DNA of 64,000 bases, from the NCBI GenBank assembly GCA_037954665.1, contig JBBMOL010000247.1, positions 682,001 through 746,000 on the forward strand, written 5' to 3'. Position numbers and translations under genes: made by a program. Every line of letters starts with the position of its first letter. Position 1 is the stretch's first letter. Shown piece after piece: positions 33,211 through 45,366 of this stretch. The notes under the pieces were generated by a model. It saw only the letters and a list, made by a program, of their open reading frames with translations. It had not been told where the DNA came from and did not search any database. This stretch comes from Laguncularia racemosa (Eukaryota > Streptophyta > Magnoliopsida > Myrtales > Combretaceae).

Positions 33211-34370
33211 TGCTCTTTAAGGGATCACATAACTGTTCCTTTCAAGAAAAGAATGAGAGGGAAAACCAAAAAGTTTTTCAAGAAAGTACTTGAAGATTGG
33301 AATTCGGTAATAAAGCGAAGAGGAATGTGTCTCACCAAGATGCAAAGTCCCCTATTTATAGTACTATGGATTAGGGAGGAGTAACGGCTTCCTACAGCAA
33401 TCATTAAAAAAAAAAAAAAGAGGAGACTTAATGCTATCGTGGCTCGAGGGCACATGAGAAATATCTTGGTCACCTAAGTTGCCCATATCAAGTTTCAACG
33501 TATAGGATTGACTGCCTCATAATAGTACCCATAAGAGTGTGCCCATTTCCTTGATGACATGTGTCTCAAGAACTAAATGTGAATGGCAGCGCACATGAGA
33601 ATTAAGTTAAATTATGCTTAGTCAAACACACTAATTCATTGAAACATTAGTAACAACTGTCTCAAGAAGTAGAATCGATGCAATGGAGCGTACTCAACTA
33701 GACTCGTCTATAGTTTAGCTTTAATGACATAACTTGAGTACTAGCTCAATAACTCAACACTTGATAAAGTCTACATGCGATGTCTCCTCCATTTCAATTT
33801 GGCTTGGGAGGCAAAGCAAGAATCCTGTTCGATATAATCACTTAGTGTTCCTTATGGGCATGCCGACTCATGCTTAACAATACACTAGTGCAGCTGAAGC
33901 TCTTTCTGTACCTCCCATACTACTCATCTCAAGGCTCGTTCTGCTTGGCAAATCGCTGTAGTAGCGACGTAGCTGTTTGAACTATCAAGTCAACTAAATC
34001 CATATTGGCCTCAGTGATTATAGGTCAACCATGCCTGTATGCAGTTGGATTCCTAATTGGTCAACACCTGAACCAATCCTCTTAGAGCTCGATACCCCTG
34101 ACCTGCTTACTAAAGCTAAACCCTACTCAACTACTTGAAAACCTGACTTGTTTTGATTCTCCTTACCAACTAGTCAACAACGAGAGTGAAGGGGCAAGTG
34201 CTATATATGGATTTCAATCATTGGGCCTCCAAGCATTGTTCCAACCCCCAAAGTCCATAATCGACAAATGACAAGCCTTGCACCAACATTTCCTGACCAG
34301 ATGAATAGCATTGCTTTCTATGCCAGCATTCTAGAATATTTAAGGCAAAGGATCTCCGTATATTTATTAC
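33211..34370 (-). repeat. Unassigned repeat DNA, possibly an LTR in reverse orientation
   Basis: The Tat frame ends abruptly near 33210. Read on the - strand there is a promoter-like TATAAATAGGGGACTTTGC (33341-33360) followed by R/U5-like sequence ending near 33211. Boundaries are not clear and no partner LTR was seen. A run of 15 A lies at about 33405-33419. Confidence 0.3.
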
Positions 34371-34660
34371 AATCCTAACAGTTGACTACACATATAAAAA
34401 GCCTCCGTGGCCTCCACAGTAAAGGATTTTGAAATCCCTAAAACCTAAATTGATGTTGTTGGTTAGAATTCTCCAATCTTATTCTACTTAAACCATCGGA
34501 GTGCATGTACTAGAGCAACCTCGAGTGCCCCTTTAGCTTATGTTTGTTTTGCAAACCATGCTTCAAGCCCAACAAGGTCCCATTTTACCTTCACGAATCC
34601 AAGAGAGTTTTCACTAACAACAGAGATTATTCACACCCATCCACCGTGGAGACATATACC
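34371..34660 (+). repeat. Probable Tat-type LTR remnant (R-U5 part)
   Basis: Has a TATA (CACATATAAAAAGCC, about 34390) and, downstream, TAAACCATCGGAGTGCATG. ACATCGGAGTG is a frequent motif in R-U5 of plant Tat/Ogre LTRs. No primer site of the usual form was found. It ends about 380 bp before the HKT start codon. Confidence 0.35.
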
Positions 34661-35042
34661 AATGATGCAATTAGTACGTGACATCTGAGGCCACAATCAA
34701 ACAAAGTAGAAATTTGAGGCCTTAGGGAAACTTGAATGGGCTTAATTGCATTTGGTGCACAAAGCAGTCAATATTCCTTATTCTTTTAGTACATGACTCG
34801 TCCATTAATTAACAAGAGATATCACATGGTGGTTGCGATTCCCTTCAAGTAGAAGAGTGGGTCGACCACATATAAGAGCATTGAATCCCCCTTTAATAGG
34901 CGAATCCCTTTAAGTAGAAGGGTCGATCAAGCACTATTGCCCCAAGCAGAGCAAGCTTCCGTTGGCTAGAGTGAATCCTATATATTTATATGTAACTCCA
35001 AGTAACCTTGTTCTCTAGTAATAGAACCGGGGAACTATAAAG
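34661..35042 (+). promoter_or_regulatory. HKT promoter and 5' untranslated region
   Basis: The best TATA candidate is CTATATATTTATA at 34978-34990, about 55-65 bases before the ATG, which implies a very short 5' leader. A second TATA (TATAAGA, 34871-34877) lies further up. Two imperfect direct repeats, GCGATTCCCTTCAAGTAGAAG (34835 on) and GCGAATCCCTTTAAGTAGAAG (34900 on), are 65 bp apart and each continues into GGGTCGA or GGGTCGAT. Function is not known from sequence. Confidence 0.5.
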
Positions 35043-36178
35043 ATGAAGCACCTGCTTTCCCTTCGTAAAAAACTAGAGGATTTTGCTAGCAACTACTCTT
35101 ACAATCCAATCTCTTCGGTTTTTAAGGTATTAGTCCCACGATTGAACCCCTTTCGGGTCCTACTTTGTTACTTCATTACTATGTCGATTGTAGGCTACTT
35201 GTCTCTGAAGTTGACCAAGCCTCGTTCATCATCAGTTAAACCACACGACCTCGACATCTTCTTCACATCTGTGTCCGCAGTCACGGCTTCCAGTATGTCG
35301 ACCGTAGATATGGAGGTGTTCTCCAATTTCCAATTGATTATCATCACCATTTTGATGTTGATTGGAGGAGAGGTATTCATTTCCCTGCTTCATATCCAAT
35401 TCCTAAGGTCCAAGTACCGCAATCCTAAGTATTTAAATAATAATGTAGTCTTTCCATGTAGTGCCAACCAAAAATACACCAGTACTATAGTCTTAGGAAC
35501 AGAGTTAGAGACTCGTGACCTAGAAAATGGTCCATCAAACAATGAGGAATTAAAATATGCGTCAATAGAGTGTCTAGCATATATAGTTTTCGGTTATATA
35601 TTGCTAGTTCATCTGGGTGGCACTGCTTTGATTTTAATATATGTTAGCACGGTGTCGAGTGCAAGGCAAATCCTCCAAAAGAAAGGCATTTATCTTCAAA
35701 CATTTTCTGTCTTCACGGCAGTCTCAACCTTTGCCAATTGTGGTTTTCTTCCAACAAACGAAAACATGATTGTTTTCAAGAAGAACCCAGGTCTTTTGTT
35801 GATCCTTATCCCTCTAATACTCTTAGGCAACACTGTGTATCCATGTTTCTTGAGGTCTCTGATATGGTTTCTTGAGAAAATTACCAAGAGAGAAAAGCTG
35901 AGTTACTTATTGAAGCATGGCAGAGAATTCGGTTATCCATTTCTGTTCCCCCGTTTTCGTTGCTACTTCTTGGTGGGGACGGTGCTGGGGTTAATACTAG
36001 TGCAGTTTGTACTTTTTTGTTGCATGGAATGGAACTCCGAGACCATGGAGGGGCTTGATTCTTATGAAAAGGTTGTGAGCAGTTTATTTGAGACAGTCAA
36101 TTCCAGACACGCCGGAGAATCCGTATTCGATCTCTCCGTCGTCTCTCCCGCGTTGCTGGTGTTATTTATTGCCATGAT
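35043..36178 (+). CDS. HKT1: HKT exon 1
   Basis: Encodes residues 1-378 and two bases of the next codon, covering pore loops 1 to 3 and the first six or so membrane segments. The donor site is AT|GTAAGT. The ATG at 35043 is preceded by a TATA and no earlier in-frame ATG is near. Confidence 0.93.
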
Positions 36179-39100
36179 GTAAGTCTCTTCTCTGTGTCTT
36201 TCTCAGTGGATAATTCTTATTGATGTACCATAGCACAATTGTCGGAAAATAATAATAAAAAAGTAAAAATTATAACACAACTTGCAAGAGGAAAGATATG
36301 GCAGACATGACCTTGATTGATATTCTCCGAATAATTATTCTAGGAAAATCAAGAGTCAGGTACTTACCATAGAATCAAGGAAAATGAACTTCTCGGTTCA
36401 CATTCTGTTCTTATTCGAGCCTTATTTTCATGGAATTTACTTTCGTGAAAGCTTTCTGACAGTACAACATTACTGTAAGACCGTATCACCATGCCTCCGA
36501 CTCTTAATAATGGACCACTAGTTTGTAGGATTTAAAAAATAAGCAACCATAGGGTTATGTGTTTCTTTGGGTACCAATCCCTACATTATTCTCCCTACAC
36601 CTGTCAGTAAAATATAATAAATTTCGTGGAATCATATTCTATAAAATACATCGAAAAAAATGTTGAATGGGTAATATCAAAAGAATTCTAGATAATTTTT
36701 TTTTTAATTTGAAGTTGTTAAATGTTATATTTTATTGGATTTTTGTTTATTAAATTTTAAATCTAAAGCTAAGAATTGCTAAATATCACATTCAATCCAA
36801 CTTTCACTTGTCAATTTTATTACTTCCATTATCTTTAAAATGTTATCATATTATTGATGGTTTAAAAAGTGCAAATGTAAGTAAAGAGAAATGAGATGAT
36901 AAATTTAACATGGTAAAACTCAATTAGTTATAATGTTAGCAATTTTAAACTTAACATATATATATATAAAAAAAAAAACACTAAAACTCACCTGCCCACT
37001 ACGAACTCGCAACGATAATTCTAGGTTATTAGGTTTATCATGAAAGAAGTACCATATTTTCTATGAGTTCACACTCCTTCAGAAAATTGATTCGACCGCA
37101 AGCATACACCAAAATGTGTGGCATATTGGATGTTTGATAGTTCATTTAACATGTTAAGCTCTGCTTACAAATTCTTCCGACCTTCTTCAACAGGTCAATC
37201 TTAATCATGAATTGTTACCTCATATGCATCATCGAACTATTAAAGCATACATTCATAAATTCTGTACTCTGAAGAAAAAAAAAATCAACTCTTATTTATA
37301 GGAGAGACACAAGTACTACGCAAGAAAGCTAATCAAGAAAAATGAATTACAATATATTAATGAAAGGACCAATTAAAAAAAAATGTTGATCTTTGAAACA
37401 ATTTGATGATAATGAATTTGATTTGTTTTACCAAGAAGGTCTACAGTTCAAGCCGATATAACCTTAATATACCTAACATAAATAATAGATAACATTAATA
37501 GATAAATATTAATAGAATATACCTAATAGATAATCGGTGATATTTGTATACCAATACATATAATAATAAATTACGCTTTAAATATATATGTTTTTACCCT
37601 TTTTCACCTTGCATACTTGTACTTTACTAGTGCTTCTCAAAGGATATATATCATCTTTCGATTAGTTTATAATAATTACATAAATAAAATAATATTATAA
37701 AATATATTTAACTAAATGATATAATAAAAAAACTATGAGAAAAAAATAACAATAAAAAAATGAAAATGGTAGGGGAATAAAACAAAGAAAGCTAACTTCT
37801 AAAACAAACCAAACCTAAATATATGGTTTGATTGTTTATAACTATAAACCAAATTGTATGATTCGAATTAGGAGTTTTTCCAAATCATAAAATTTCTGTT
37901 TGGTTTACAAATCAAACCATATTTTGTGTAATCTTATATGAAAAATGTTAGATTTATTTAATAATAGTAAAAATTATTAACATTACATAAGAAGTTAATT
38001 AAGTCGATATTCATGTAACTAAGAAATTTTGAACATGTATCAACAACTAAATTTATTCATAAAGTTAGCATATAATATAAACTTTAAGTCAACATATATA
38101 TAATAAAAGTTAAATATATATATACATTTTAATATATGTAATTTAAAAATTCTTTAAGTGCTATATTATAACAAATGAACTTTTATTTACAAGTATTACC
38201 ATTTTTTTTTTAAAAAAAAAGGTTTGGTTCAACTTATCTTTTCAAACCAATTATAAATTTTCCGTTTGGGGCAAATTAAAGATTTTTTAAATCAAATTAT
38301 CAAAAAAAAAAACTATATTTTAAATTTAGTTTAATTCAATTTAATTAATTTTTTTGCCACCAGTAGCCTAACACCAAGGAGTGCCTAACCGCCAAAGCCT
38401 TGGGGTCAATGAAATAAGGCAAAATCAGTTGGTAAATCTAGATCCACCATCCTATGGGTATAGCAAACCCCCTAATGTGGTCTATAGATACCCACAACCC
38501 CAAAAAAATAAATAAAAAGAAAAAAAATAATTACAAAAGATCCATGGTTTAAAGTAGGATCACTGACTTGACTTTTCAATGGTGAATACCACCTTAGAGG
38601 TGTTGTGCCATACCTAAAAGGTGGAAGGTGGGTCACGGAATCCACCTACACGGTGGACTGCGACCTATCAATTGGTTGCAGCCAATCTGACCATCTTAAA
38701 ACTTAAAGTGGCTAGCTATTACCTTATGCAGTCTATCCAAAAACGGATAGCTATATTGAAATGATGTCAAAGGGAAGTTGAAATCATATAGAGAAGTTTG
38801 ACAACCAAGCCAACGCTAAAATATTATAGTGAACTATGTACACCTTGACTAGTAGTGTATCGCTTCTTATACGAGGAAGTTTGTCTATGTATTTCCGTTA
38901 CTTTTAATTTTATTGTATGAGAAAGCAAAGTTGGGAATTAAAGTTTCATCCCTTAAGCTCTGCATTCGTTAAAATTATGTGTAACTAATTATTAATTATT
39001 AACACTATATTTGCATTGAGGGAAGAAAAAGAAAATGAAAAAAAATAAAAGAAATATTTTACTTTTTCCTTATTTGAAAAAGGAAGGAAAAGAAAAATGA

Positions 39101-42000
39101 TGGATTTGAGGAGGAAAGTCTTCTATTAGGCCGAACAAAAATAATTATCTCCAATTTGAAAAAAAATTGAGACAGAATCTAAATAAAATAACAAGCTTAC
39201 CCTTAAAATAGAGGCATATTTTTAAGATGTAGAATTTTTCATGGTATTTTAACAAAATAAAAAAATTATATTATGAACTTTCCTCCTATTTTCTCTTCCA
39301 TCTTATTTGAACAAGAGAATTTAAATATTTTTCCTTTTTAAATCTTTCCTCGTACTTTTCTTTTCTCTTAATTTTTTTTCTCTTTTCAAACATAGTTTAA
39401 GGGATGAAATAACTGTAAACCTATAAATCGAAGTTTGCGAAAAGAAAAGTTATATTTGTAGCTTACAAGACTAGGGGTTAAACATACCATACCTAAGTTT
39501 GATATGAGCCCCTCTGAAGGAAAGTTATTCTATAAACCCTCATATGGATAAGTTCTTTTCACTATTCTTTTCTTCTTCTTTTTTTTTTCGGGAGAAAACG
39601 AATTTCATTTGATAGAAAAGAATTTCACCAATCAATTCTATTAATACAAGTTGATTAACAGAAAAAATGAGTCAGGATATAAAAAAAAACCAAACTAATA
39701 GATAAACATGTTTCTTTAAGCATTAAGATGCCTTACATAAGAAATATTATTATTTATTTTAGAAGAATAAGGCCACCCCAACTAGCGAATACAATAAATT
39801 CCATAAAAGAGATAAAATAATTCCACATAAGGATTAAAAGAGAGGAAAAGAAAAAATAGTAAATAAATTAAAAATTTCTTATTTTAAATATTATTGAGAA
39901 ACTAATATGAGCATGGATACAAGAATCTTTAAACTAATAGGATCTATAGAAATGAACTTGTAACAGTGAAATCATAATGTTGATGGATCAATAATAGTTA
40001 AAATGGTAAAAAAATAGATCTAAGATCAATAGTGGTATATTTACAAATATTAAGCATAATAGTGATAGATCTATGGATTTAAGGTGTTGAATATAAATAA
40101 ATAAATAATCGATAAAAATATTTATTATGTCAACCAAATACGTTGCATGATCAATTCCATATATTTCTCTTTCATTATTTAGTGAGATTTGTATAAGGAT
40201 TTATAAGTTAATAAGAAATTTTTGCATTCTTCTCCTTTTGTTTTTTGTTTTTTTTTTTTTTTTGGTTATAGTGAATTGTTACTCCTTTTTATGCCCATAA
40301 AAATTTACCTGTCCTGAAGTTTACCAAAAAAGAAAAATCATTGTGGGCATCTTCTTCTCTCTCATCTCTCCTATTTCGTCTTCCGGTTAGTTTGAATGCT
40401 CTGTAGTTCCTATCGTATCAATAACCAATCAAAATGTGACATGCTGCATTTTCTATCTAGTATGGTACCTCTTACACATGTCACAATTCTTTTGGCCCAT
40501 GCTAAGGACTCAAGTGCCCCGCCACTACCAATGAATCATTTCCCCTTTTTTATTCTTAACACTTGGCATTGCTAGTACCAATAGAAGGCATATAGGTACG
40601 AAGTAATATTTTCTTTAAAAGTCGTTTATTTTTTGTACACAACTTGTATTGATGGGCATACGCGCGGCATGCTAAAAAATGCGTATAATCAATATTTCAA
40701 TTTTCAATGTTTTCTATTGAGCTTCTTTGGCTTTTAAAATATCGGGATATTAGTTGAATATATAAAGGTTGAAATTGCGATAGCTCATTTTAAAAGTCTA
40801 AAAGCTTGTATAGAAAATTTAGTGGATGTGCGTGGAAACTATGAAGGAATATCAATTATTGTTGGTCACCTTAATAATTTAATAACTTGAAAAGAAAATT
40901 GAGATATTAGAGAATCAAATAAAAGATAAAGAAAAGTTGAAAGATTGGTTTTGTATGCCCCTAAGCCCTTTTTAGTTGCTGCGATCACTCAAGCTACTCC
41001 CTTCGAGAAATGAATGAAATCTTTTAATTTTTTATTCTACTATGCTCGACTCTGTATATGTTCCTCTATTCATTAAAATGTATTTATCGACGAGTCTTTT
41101 ACCATCAAAATACCTATAGTATCCATGTGCTGTTCAACAAGCAAGGCTAAATGAAAATAACGTTAAACCAATTCAATAAAGCGAAATTATATCTAGAGAG
41201 CTATAAATTTCTGACCATTAGCTCGAATCATAGAATATATGCAAATAGAAAGCATGCATATTCGTTTTACACATTATATAGAAAAAGCACTTTCCTTTTC
41301 TTCAATGTCCTTAGTTTCGCTAATTATCTCTTCATTGTAATGAAACAAAATCTTCAGTAGATACGTTCTAGCAGGGTTTGACTTTCTATTTGCAAATTAT
41401 GCGTATAATCATTATAGTGTATTCATCAATTCTCTTTGGTTTTATTATCATAGGTATCTTCCATCGCCCTTGACCTTTTTACCGATGAAGGATCTTGAAA
41501 TTATGGCAACGGAAGGAAGGAATCCTGGGAAAGATCGACATAAAAAGAATGCACTTCATAGCCTTGTTTTTTCACAATTGTCATATGTAACCATGTTTGT
41601 CATTCTCGTGTGCATTACTGAAAGAAGGAAGATGAAGAAAGACCCCCTAAACTTTAACGTGCTAAACATTACCTTTGAAGTGATAAGGTATTCTGATTTG
41701 AATTTAATTTCTATAATTAACTGACACAATAGTTCGAATCAGATTTCATAGCGCACTTTTCTTTTCTCTTTTTCCTAATCTTATCACTATGGGGGTTGCA
41801 GTGCATATGGGAATGTTGGATTCTCAACAGGGTACGGTTGTAAAAGGCAGTTGAACCCGGATATGTCTTGCAAGGATGCATGGTATGGATTTGTGGGAAG
41901 ATGGAGCACTCAAGGAAAAATCATCCTCATCATTGTCATGTTTTTTGGAAGATTGAAAAAGTTCAACAGGGAAGGTGGTAAAGCCTGGATTTTGTGCTAG
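35043..42000 (+). CDS. HKT1: HKT class I high-affinity K+/Na+ transporter (three exons)
   Basis: Exons are 35043-36178, 41454-41687 and 41802-42000. Joined, they give an uninterrupted frame of 522 codons ending in TAG, the normal HKT length. HKT proteins are plasma-membrane TrkH-type cation channels/transporters with four pore loops. The loops here read TASSMST (Ser84 at the filter position), ANCGFL, SRHAGES and GNVGFSTG, which is the Ser-Gly-Gly-Gly pattern of class I. Members of this class mainly carry Na+ and retrieve it from the xylem. The order of hydrophobic segments, DMEVFSN after the first loop and FNVLNITFEV before the last, is as in the family. Both introns are GT-AG and keep phase. 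It is the only gene in the window that appears functional. Codon bias and expression were not assessed. Confidence 0.93.
36179..41453 (+). other. HKT intron 1, 5.3 kb, AT-rich
   Basis: GT at 36179 and AG at 41452-41453. Joining gives Met-Met-Tyr-Leu-Pro, as expected in HKT proteins. It is largely AT-rich and non-coding with many A or T runs (for example 36960-36980, 38200-38220, 40245-40262). A GC-richer block lies at about 38355-38760. No intact transposon was recognised, though the size suggests old insertions. Confidence 0.85.
38355..38760. other. GC-richer block inside HKT intron 1, possible old insertion
   Basis: Contrasts with the AT-rich intron. It includes CCACCAGTAGCCTAACACC, GGTCTATAGATACCCACAACCCC followed by an A-rich run (about 38490-38530), and several GGTGG/CCACC inverted motifs near 38590-38660. 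An A-rich run after a GC-richer body could be a retroposon, but no RNA polymerase III boxes or target duplication were found. Confidence 0.3.
41454..41687 (+). CDS. HKT1: HKT exon 2
   Basis: 234 bp. Starts G|TATCTTCCATCG (completing Met-Tyr-Leu-Pro) and ends GTGATAAG|GTATTC. Encodes the stretch between pore loops 3 and 4, with VTMFVILVCITER as a membrane segment and FNVLNITFEVI. Confidence 0.92.
41802..42000 (+). CDS. HKT1: HKT exon 3
   Basis: 199 bp after the acceptor GGGGTTGCAG. Encodes SAYGNVGFSTGYGCKRQL (fourth pore loop), WYGFVGRWSTQGK, a last membrane segment, and ends KAWILC then TAG. Intron 2 is 114 bp. Confidence 0.93.
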
Positions 42001-42202
42001 ATAGCTGATATGCCACCGACATTACTTTAGGTGCTAAAAATATAGTATGGATTTCTAGTGATTAAGGGCAGGCTTTGCACAACTTTTGTGTTAGCCTTTC
42101 TAGGTTGTTGTGCTTTTAATCTGTATTTAGTTTATGTAATCATCTTTTTAATCTTTTTTTCCATCTATTTTTAGATAAGTATCCACATTTAAATAGATAC
42201 AA
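42001..42202 (+). other. HKT 3' flank up to the copia element
   Basis: About 200 bp with TTTGTGTTAG, TGTATTTAG and TTTTTAATC stretches that could hold the 3' end. No single clear AATAAA. The copia LTR starts at 42209. Confidence 0.5.
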
Positions 42203-42208
42203 AACAAA

Positions 42209-42482
42209 TGCTAAAAAAAAAAAAACCGGAAGAAAAGACTAAGAATTATGATCTTATTACCACAAGAAAAAGACCTATATATATACAAGAATAAACTCCT
42301 AATCAAACTAAATTAGAAAACTCCTAATTAGGCTAAAATATATACAAGAATAAACTCCATATCAGACTAAATTAGAAAACTCCTAATTAGGCTAAAGTTT
42401 CTAAAAATAAAAGATTCCTAAATCAATAGACTAAATTTACAATGTACTAATTTAGGTAGCTAACAGCTACCATTCCAATACC
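42209..42482 (-). repeat. Element I 3' LTR
   Basis: Matches 50174-50443. The outer end has an A run. The inner end has lost the canonical TG (reads GG on the - strand), next to the purine tract CTCCAACGTGAGGGGG. Confidence 0.85.
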
Positions 42483-42540
42483 CCCCTCACGTTGGAGCAT
42501 GAAGATCTCGAATGCCCAACTTGCACAGAAGAAAACCAAA

Positions 42541-43000
42541 CTAATCCTTTCCCAATGCCTTTGTGAAAATATCAGCAAGTTGCATTGATGTGTTTACATA
42601 TACTGGGTGAATGTTACCATTCAATATCTCATTACGAATGAAGTGACAGTCCACTTCGATATGCTTAGTACGTTCATGGTAAACAAGATTAGCAGCTATA
42701 TGCAAAGCTGCTTGACTATCACAATACAAATTTATAAGTTCAAAATGCGCCACACCAAGAGAGTCCAATAACCCTTTCAACCATTTAAGTTCACAAGCTG
42801 CGATGGTCATAGAGCAATATTCAACTTCTGTAGAGGAACGAGATACTGTTTGTTGCTTTTTAGTCTTCTAAGAGATAGGTGAGTTTCCCCAAAAAAACAA
42901 AATATCCAATTAAAGATCGTCTCATCAAAGGACAACTCGCCCAGTCAGAATCACAGTAAGCAGTCAACTTGAGATCACAATTGGCATGAAATAGAATACC
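42541..43000 (-). pseudogene. Element I RNase H
   Basis: The - strand has TIAACELKWLKGLLDSLGV, LYCDSQAALHIAANLVYHER, TKHIEVDCHFIRNE and QLADIFTKAL: the copia RNase H with its DSQ-A and TKHI-VDCHF motifs. The N-terminal part (about 42830-43000) is in other frames. Confidence 0.87.
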
Positions 43001-44090
43001 CTGTCCTGGATTGCCTTTCAAATAATGCACAACGCAGAAAGCTGCCTCCCATTATGCTATCTTTGGTTGCTGCATGAATTGAGGAAGAATATGCACACAA
43101 TAAGATAACTCGGACCTAATTATTGTAAGATAAATAAGTCGTCCCACCAAACACCTATATCAAGCAGGATCATCCATATCACTGCTCTCAATAGGGGCTA
43201 GCTTATGATTTTGTTCAAGAGGAGTTGTAGCTGGCTTAGAACCAAGTAATCCAGCCTCAGTAATCACATCCAAAGCATACTTGCGTTGACATAAGAAAAT
43301 GTCGTCCGAGTTTCTAGCCACTTCAATTCCTAAGAAATAATTCAACTTCCCCAAATCATTCATATGGAAGCAGCGACTCAAATAGTTCTTAAACTTTTGC
43401 ATAGCGGAAACATCATTACTAGAAATAATAAAATCATCAACATAGATAAGTACATTCAATTAAACAGTCCCAACTCTAAAAGTGAACAAAGAGTATTCTG
43501 AATATTATTGCTGAAAATCATAAGCCTTCAAAGATGCAATCAATTTTGCAAACCAACATCTAGGTGCCTGTCACAAACCATATAAAGATTTTTGGAGCCT
43601 ACAAACCTTTCCTAGTGATTGAGAAGCAAATCCTGGTGGCATCTTCATGAAAACGTCTTCCTTCAGATCACCGTGTAAGAAAGCATTTTAGATATCCATT
43701 TGAAGGAGTTCCCAATTCCTTACTGCAGCAACAGCAAGGAAAGTACGCACAGTACCCATTTTTGCTGTAGGAGCAAGTGTCTCCTAATAATCTATGCCTT
43801 CAACTTGATTATTTCCCAATATGACCAATCGTGCCTTATATCGTTCAACACTTCCCTTAGAGTTGTATTTAATTTTATACACCCACTTACTCCCAATTGC
43901 TTTCTTCCCAGATGGTAGATTTTCGACTGTCCATGTACCATTATCTTCCAAAGCCTGTATTTCTTTTCTCATGGCCTCTCTCCATCTTTCATCTTTAACT
44001 ACTTCTACATAAGAATTTAGTTCATGCCTTACTATAATTGTTGCCAAGAAACACCGATGTTGTGTAGAAAATTTACCATAACTCACATAA
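43001..44090 (-). pseudogene. Element I reverse transcriptase
   Basis: The N-terminal part 44086-43784 reads WREAMRKEIQALEDNGTW, GSKWVYKIKYNSKGSVERYKAR. The catalytic part 43459-43160 reads LIYVDDFIISSND (YVDD), FHMNDLGKLNYFLGIEV and ALDVITEAGLLGSKPATTPLE. Frameshifts and stops lie between them. Confidence 0.9.
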
Positions 44091-45366
44091 TGTGCTAAAG
44101 AGTAAGGCGTACCTGAGGAATTTGATTGGGAAGGTGAGCATTTTGAGGGATGTACTTTGATGTTGTTGGTTACATAGTCTCTTAAATGAATGGAAGGTTA
44201 TTTGACCCGTAGTCCCCTACCTAGTTCTTGTGCCAATATTTCATTTCTTTCCACTTCCTCATCATCTTTGCGGTCTAATTCCTCCATTTCTTGACTCTCC
44301 TCACTAGTTCTTTTTACACTTTCATCGTGGTCCTCTCCTGTGTCACTCCCAAATTCATTGCCCAACTCCAGAACTCACTTTTTTCATTTTCATCACCAAT
44401 TATTTTCTCATATGGAAATTCTATTTTAGCAAACACTACATCTCTTGATACAAAGAATTCATTAGTCTCCAAATCATATAATCTCTATCCTTTCTTTTCA
44501 AATAAATATCCGACAAATACACACTTATGACTCCTATTAGCAAACTTATCATTATCCTTATTCAACTTATGTGTATAACACAGACAACCAAAAACCCAAA
44601 TGTGTTTGTAAGATGGCACTTTCCCAAAGATCATCTCGTATGGGGTTTTACCATTTAATAACATAGATGGAGTCCTATTAATCAAATATCCAGCTGTAAG
44701 CACACATTCCCCCCAAAATTCTATAGGTAAATTTGCTTGGAAACGCAAGGCTCTTGCCACGTTAAGAATATGGCGATGTTTTCTTTCTACTTAGCCATTT
44801 TGTTGAGGTGTTCTTACATAAGAAGTCTTATGCAAAATCCCTTATTCATCAAAATATTCTTTCATACACACAAATTCACTTCCATTATCACTTCTAACAA
44901 TTTTCACATTCTTTTCAAAATTGCATTTAATCATCACAATAAATTTTCTCAGAACACCAACCACTTCATGTTTTCCATTCAACAAATATATCCATATAGC
45001 ACGAGAGTAGTCATCAACAATTGTCAAGAAATAAATTGATCTACATGAAGTTAGGACTCTATAAGGTCCCCATAAATCACAATGTATCAAATCAAAACAA
45101 CTTTTAGCTTTATTATCACTAGAAAAGAAAATTCCTCTTGTTTGCTTTGCTCTAGAACAAACCTCATAAGTCTTATTGAATTTGCTACTTATACTACTAG
45201 CTTCTGAAATTAATTCCACCACCTTAGGAGAAGGATGACCTATTCTTTTATGCCAAAGCTCAAAGGATCCCACATCAGCCACCTTGCAAGTATTCACTAA
45301 TGCAACTCCTTTGAGAAAGTGTATCCCTTCACATTGCTCACTCACTCCAATCAGGTTCCTTAAACT
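44091..45366 (-). pseudogene. Element I integrase
   Basis: The - strand from about 45345 has LWHKRIGHPSPKVV and VCSRAKQTRG (zinc-finger part, with one Cys visible), then FDLIHCDLWGPYRV, VDDYSRAIWIYLL and VRSDNGSEFVC (catalytic Asp residues). From 44760 it has NLPIEFWGECVLTAGYLINRTP and YKHIWVFGCLCY. The hinge to RT is degenerate. Confidence 0.88.

Noticed and set aside
33225..33473. 82-residue frame on the - strand
   Set aside because: Includes a run of Phe and Leu from a poly-A tract and no known motif; probably non-coding repeat DNA.
41151..41360. Small open frame in HKT intron 1
   Set aside because: Lies wholly in the intron before the acceptor at 41453, no homology recognised.
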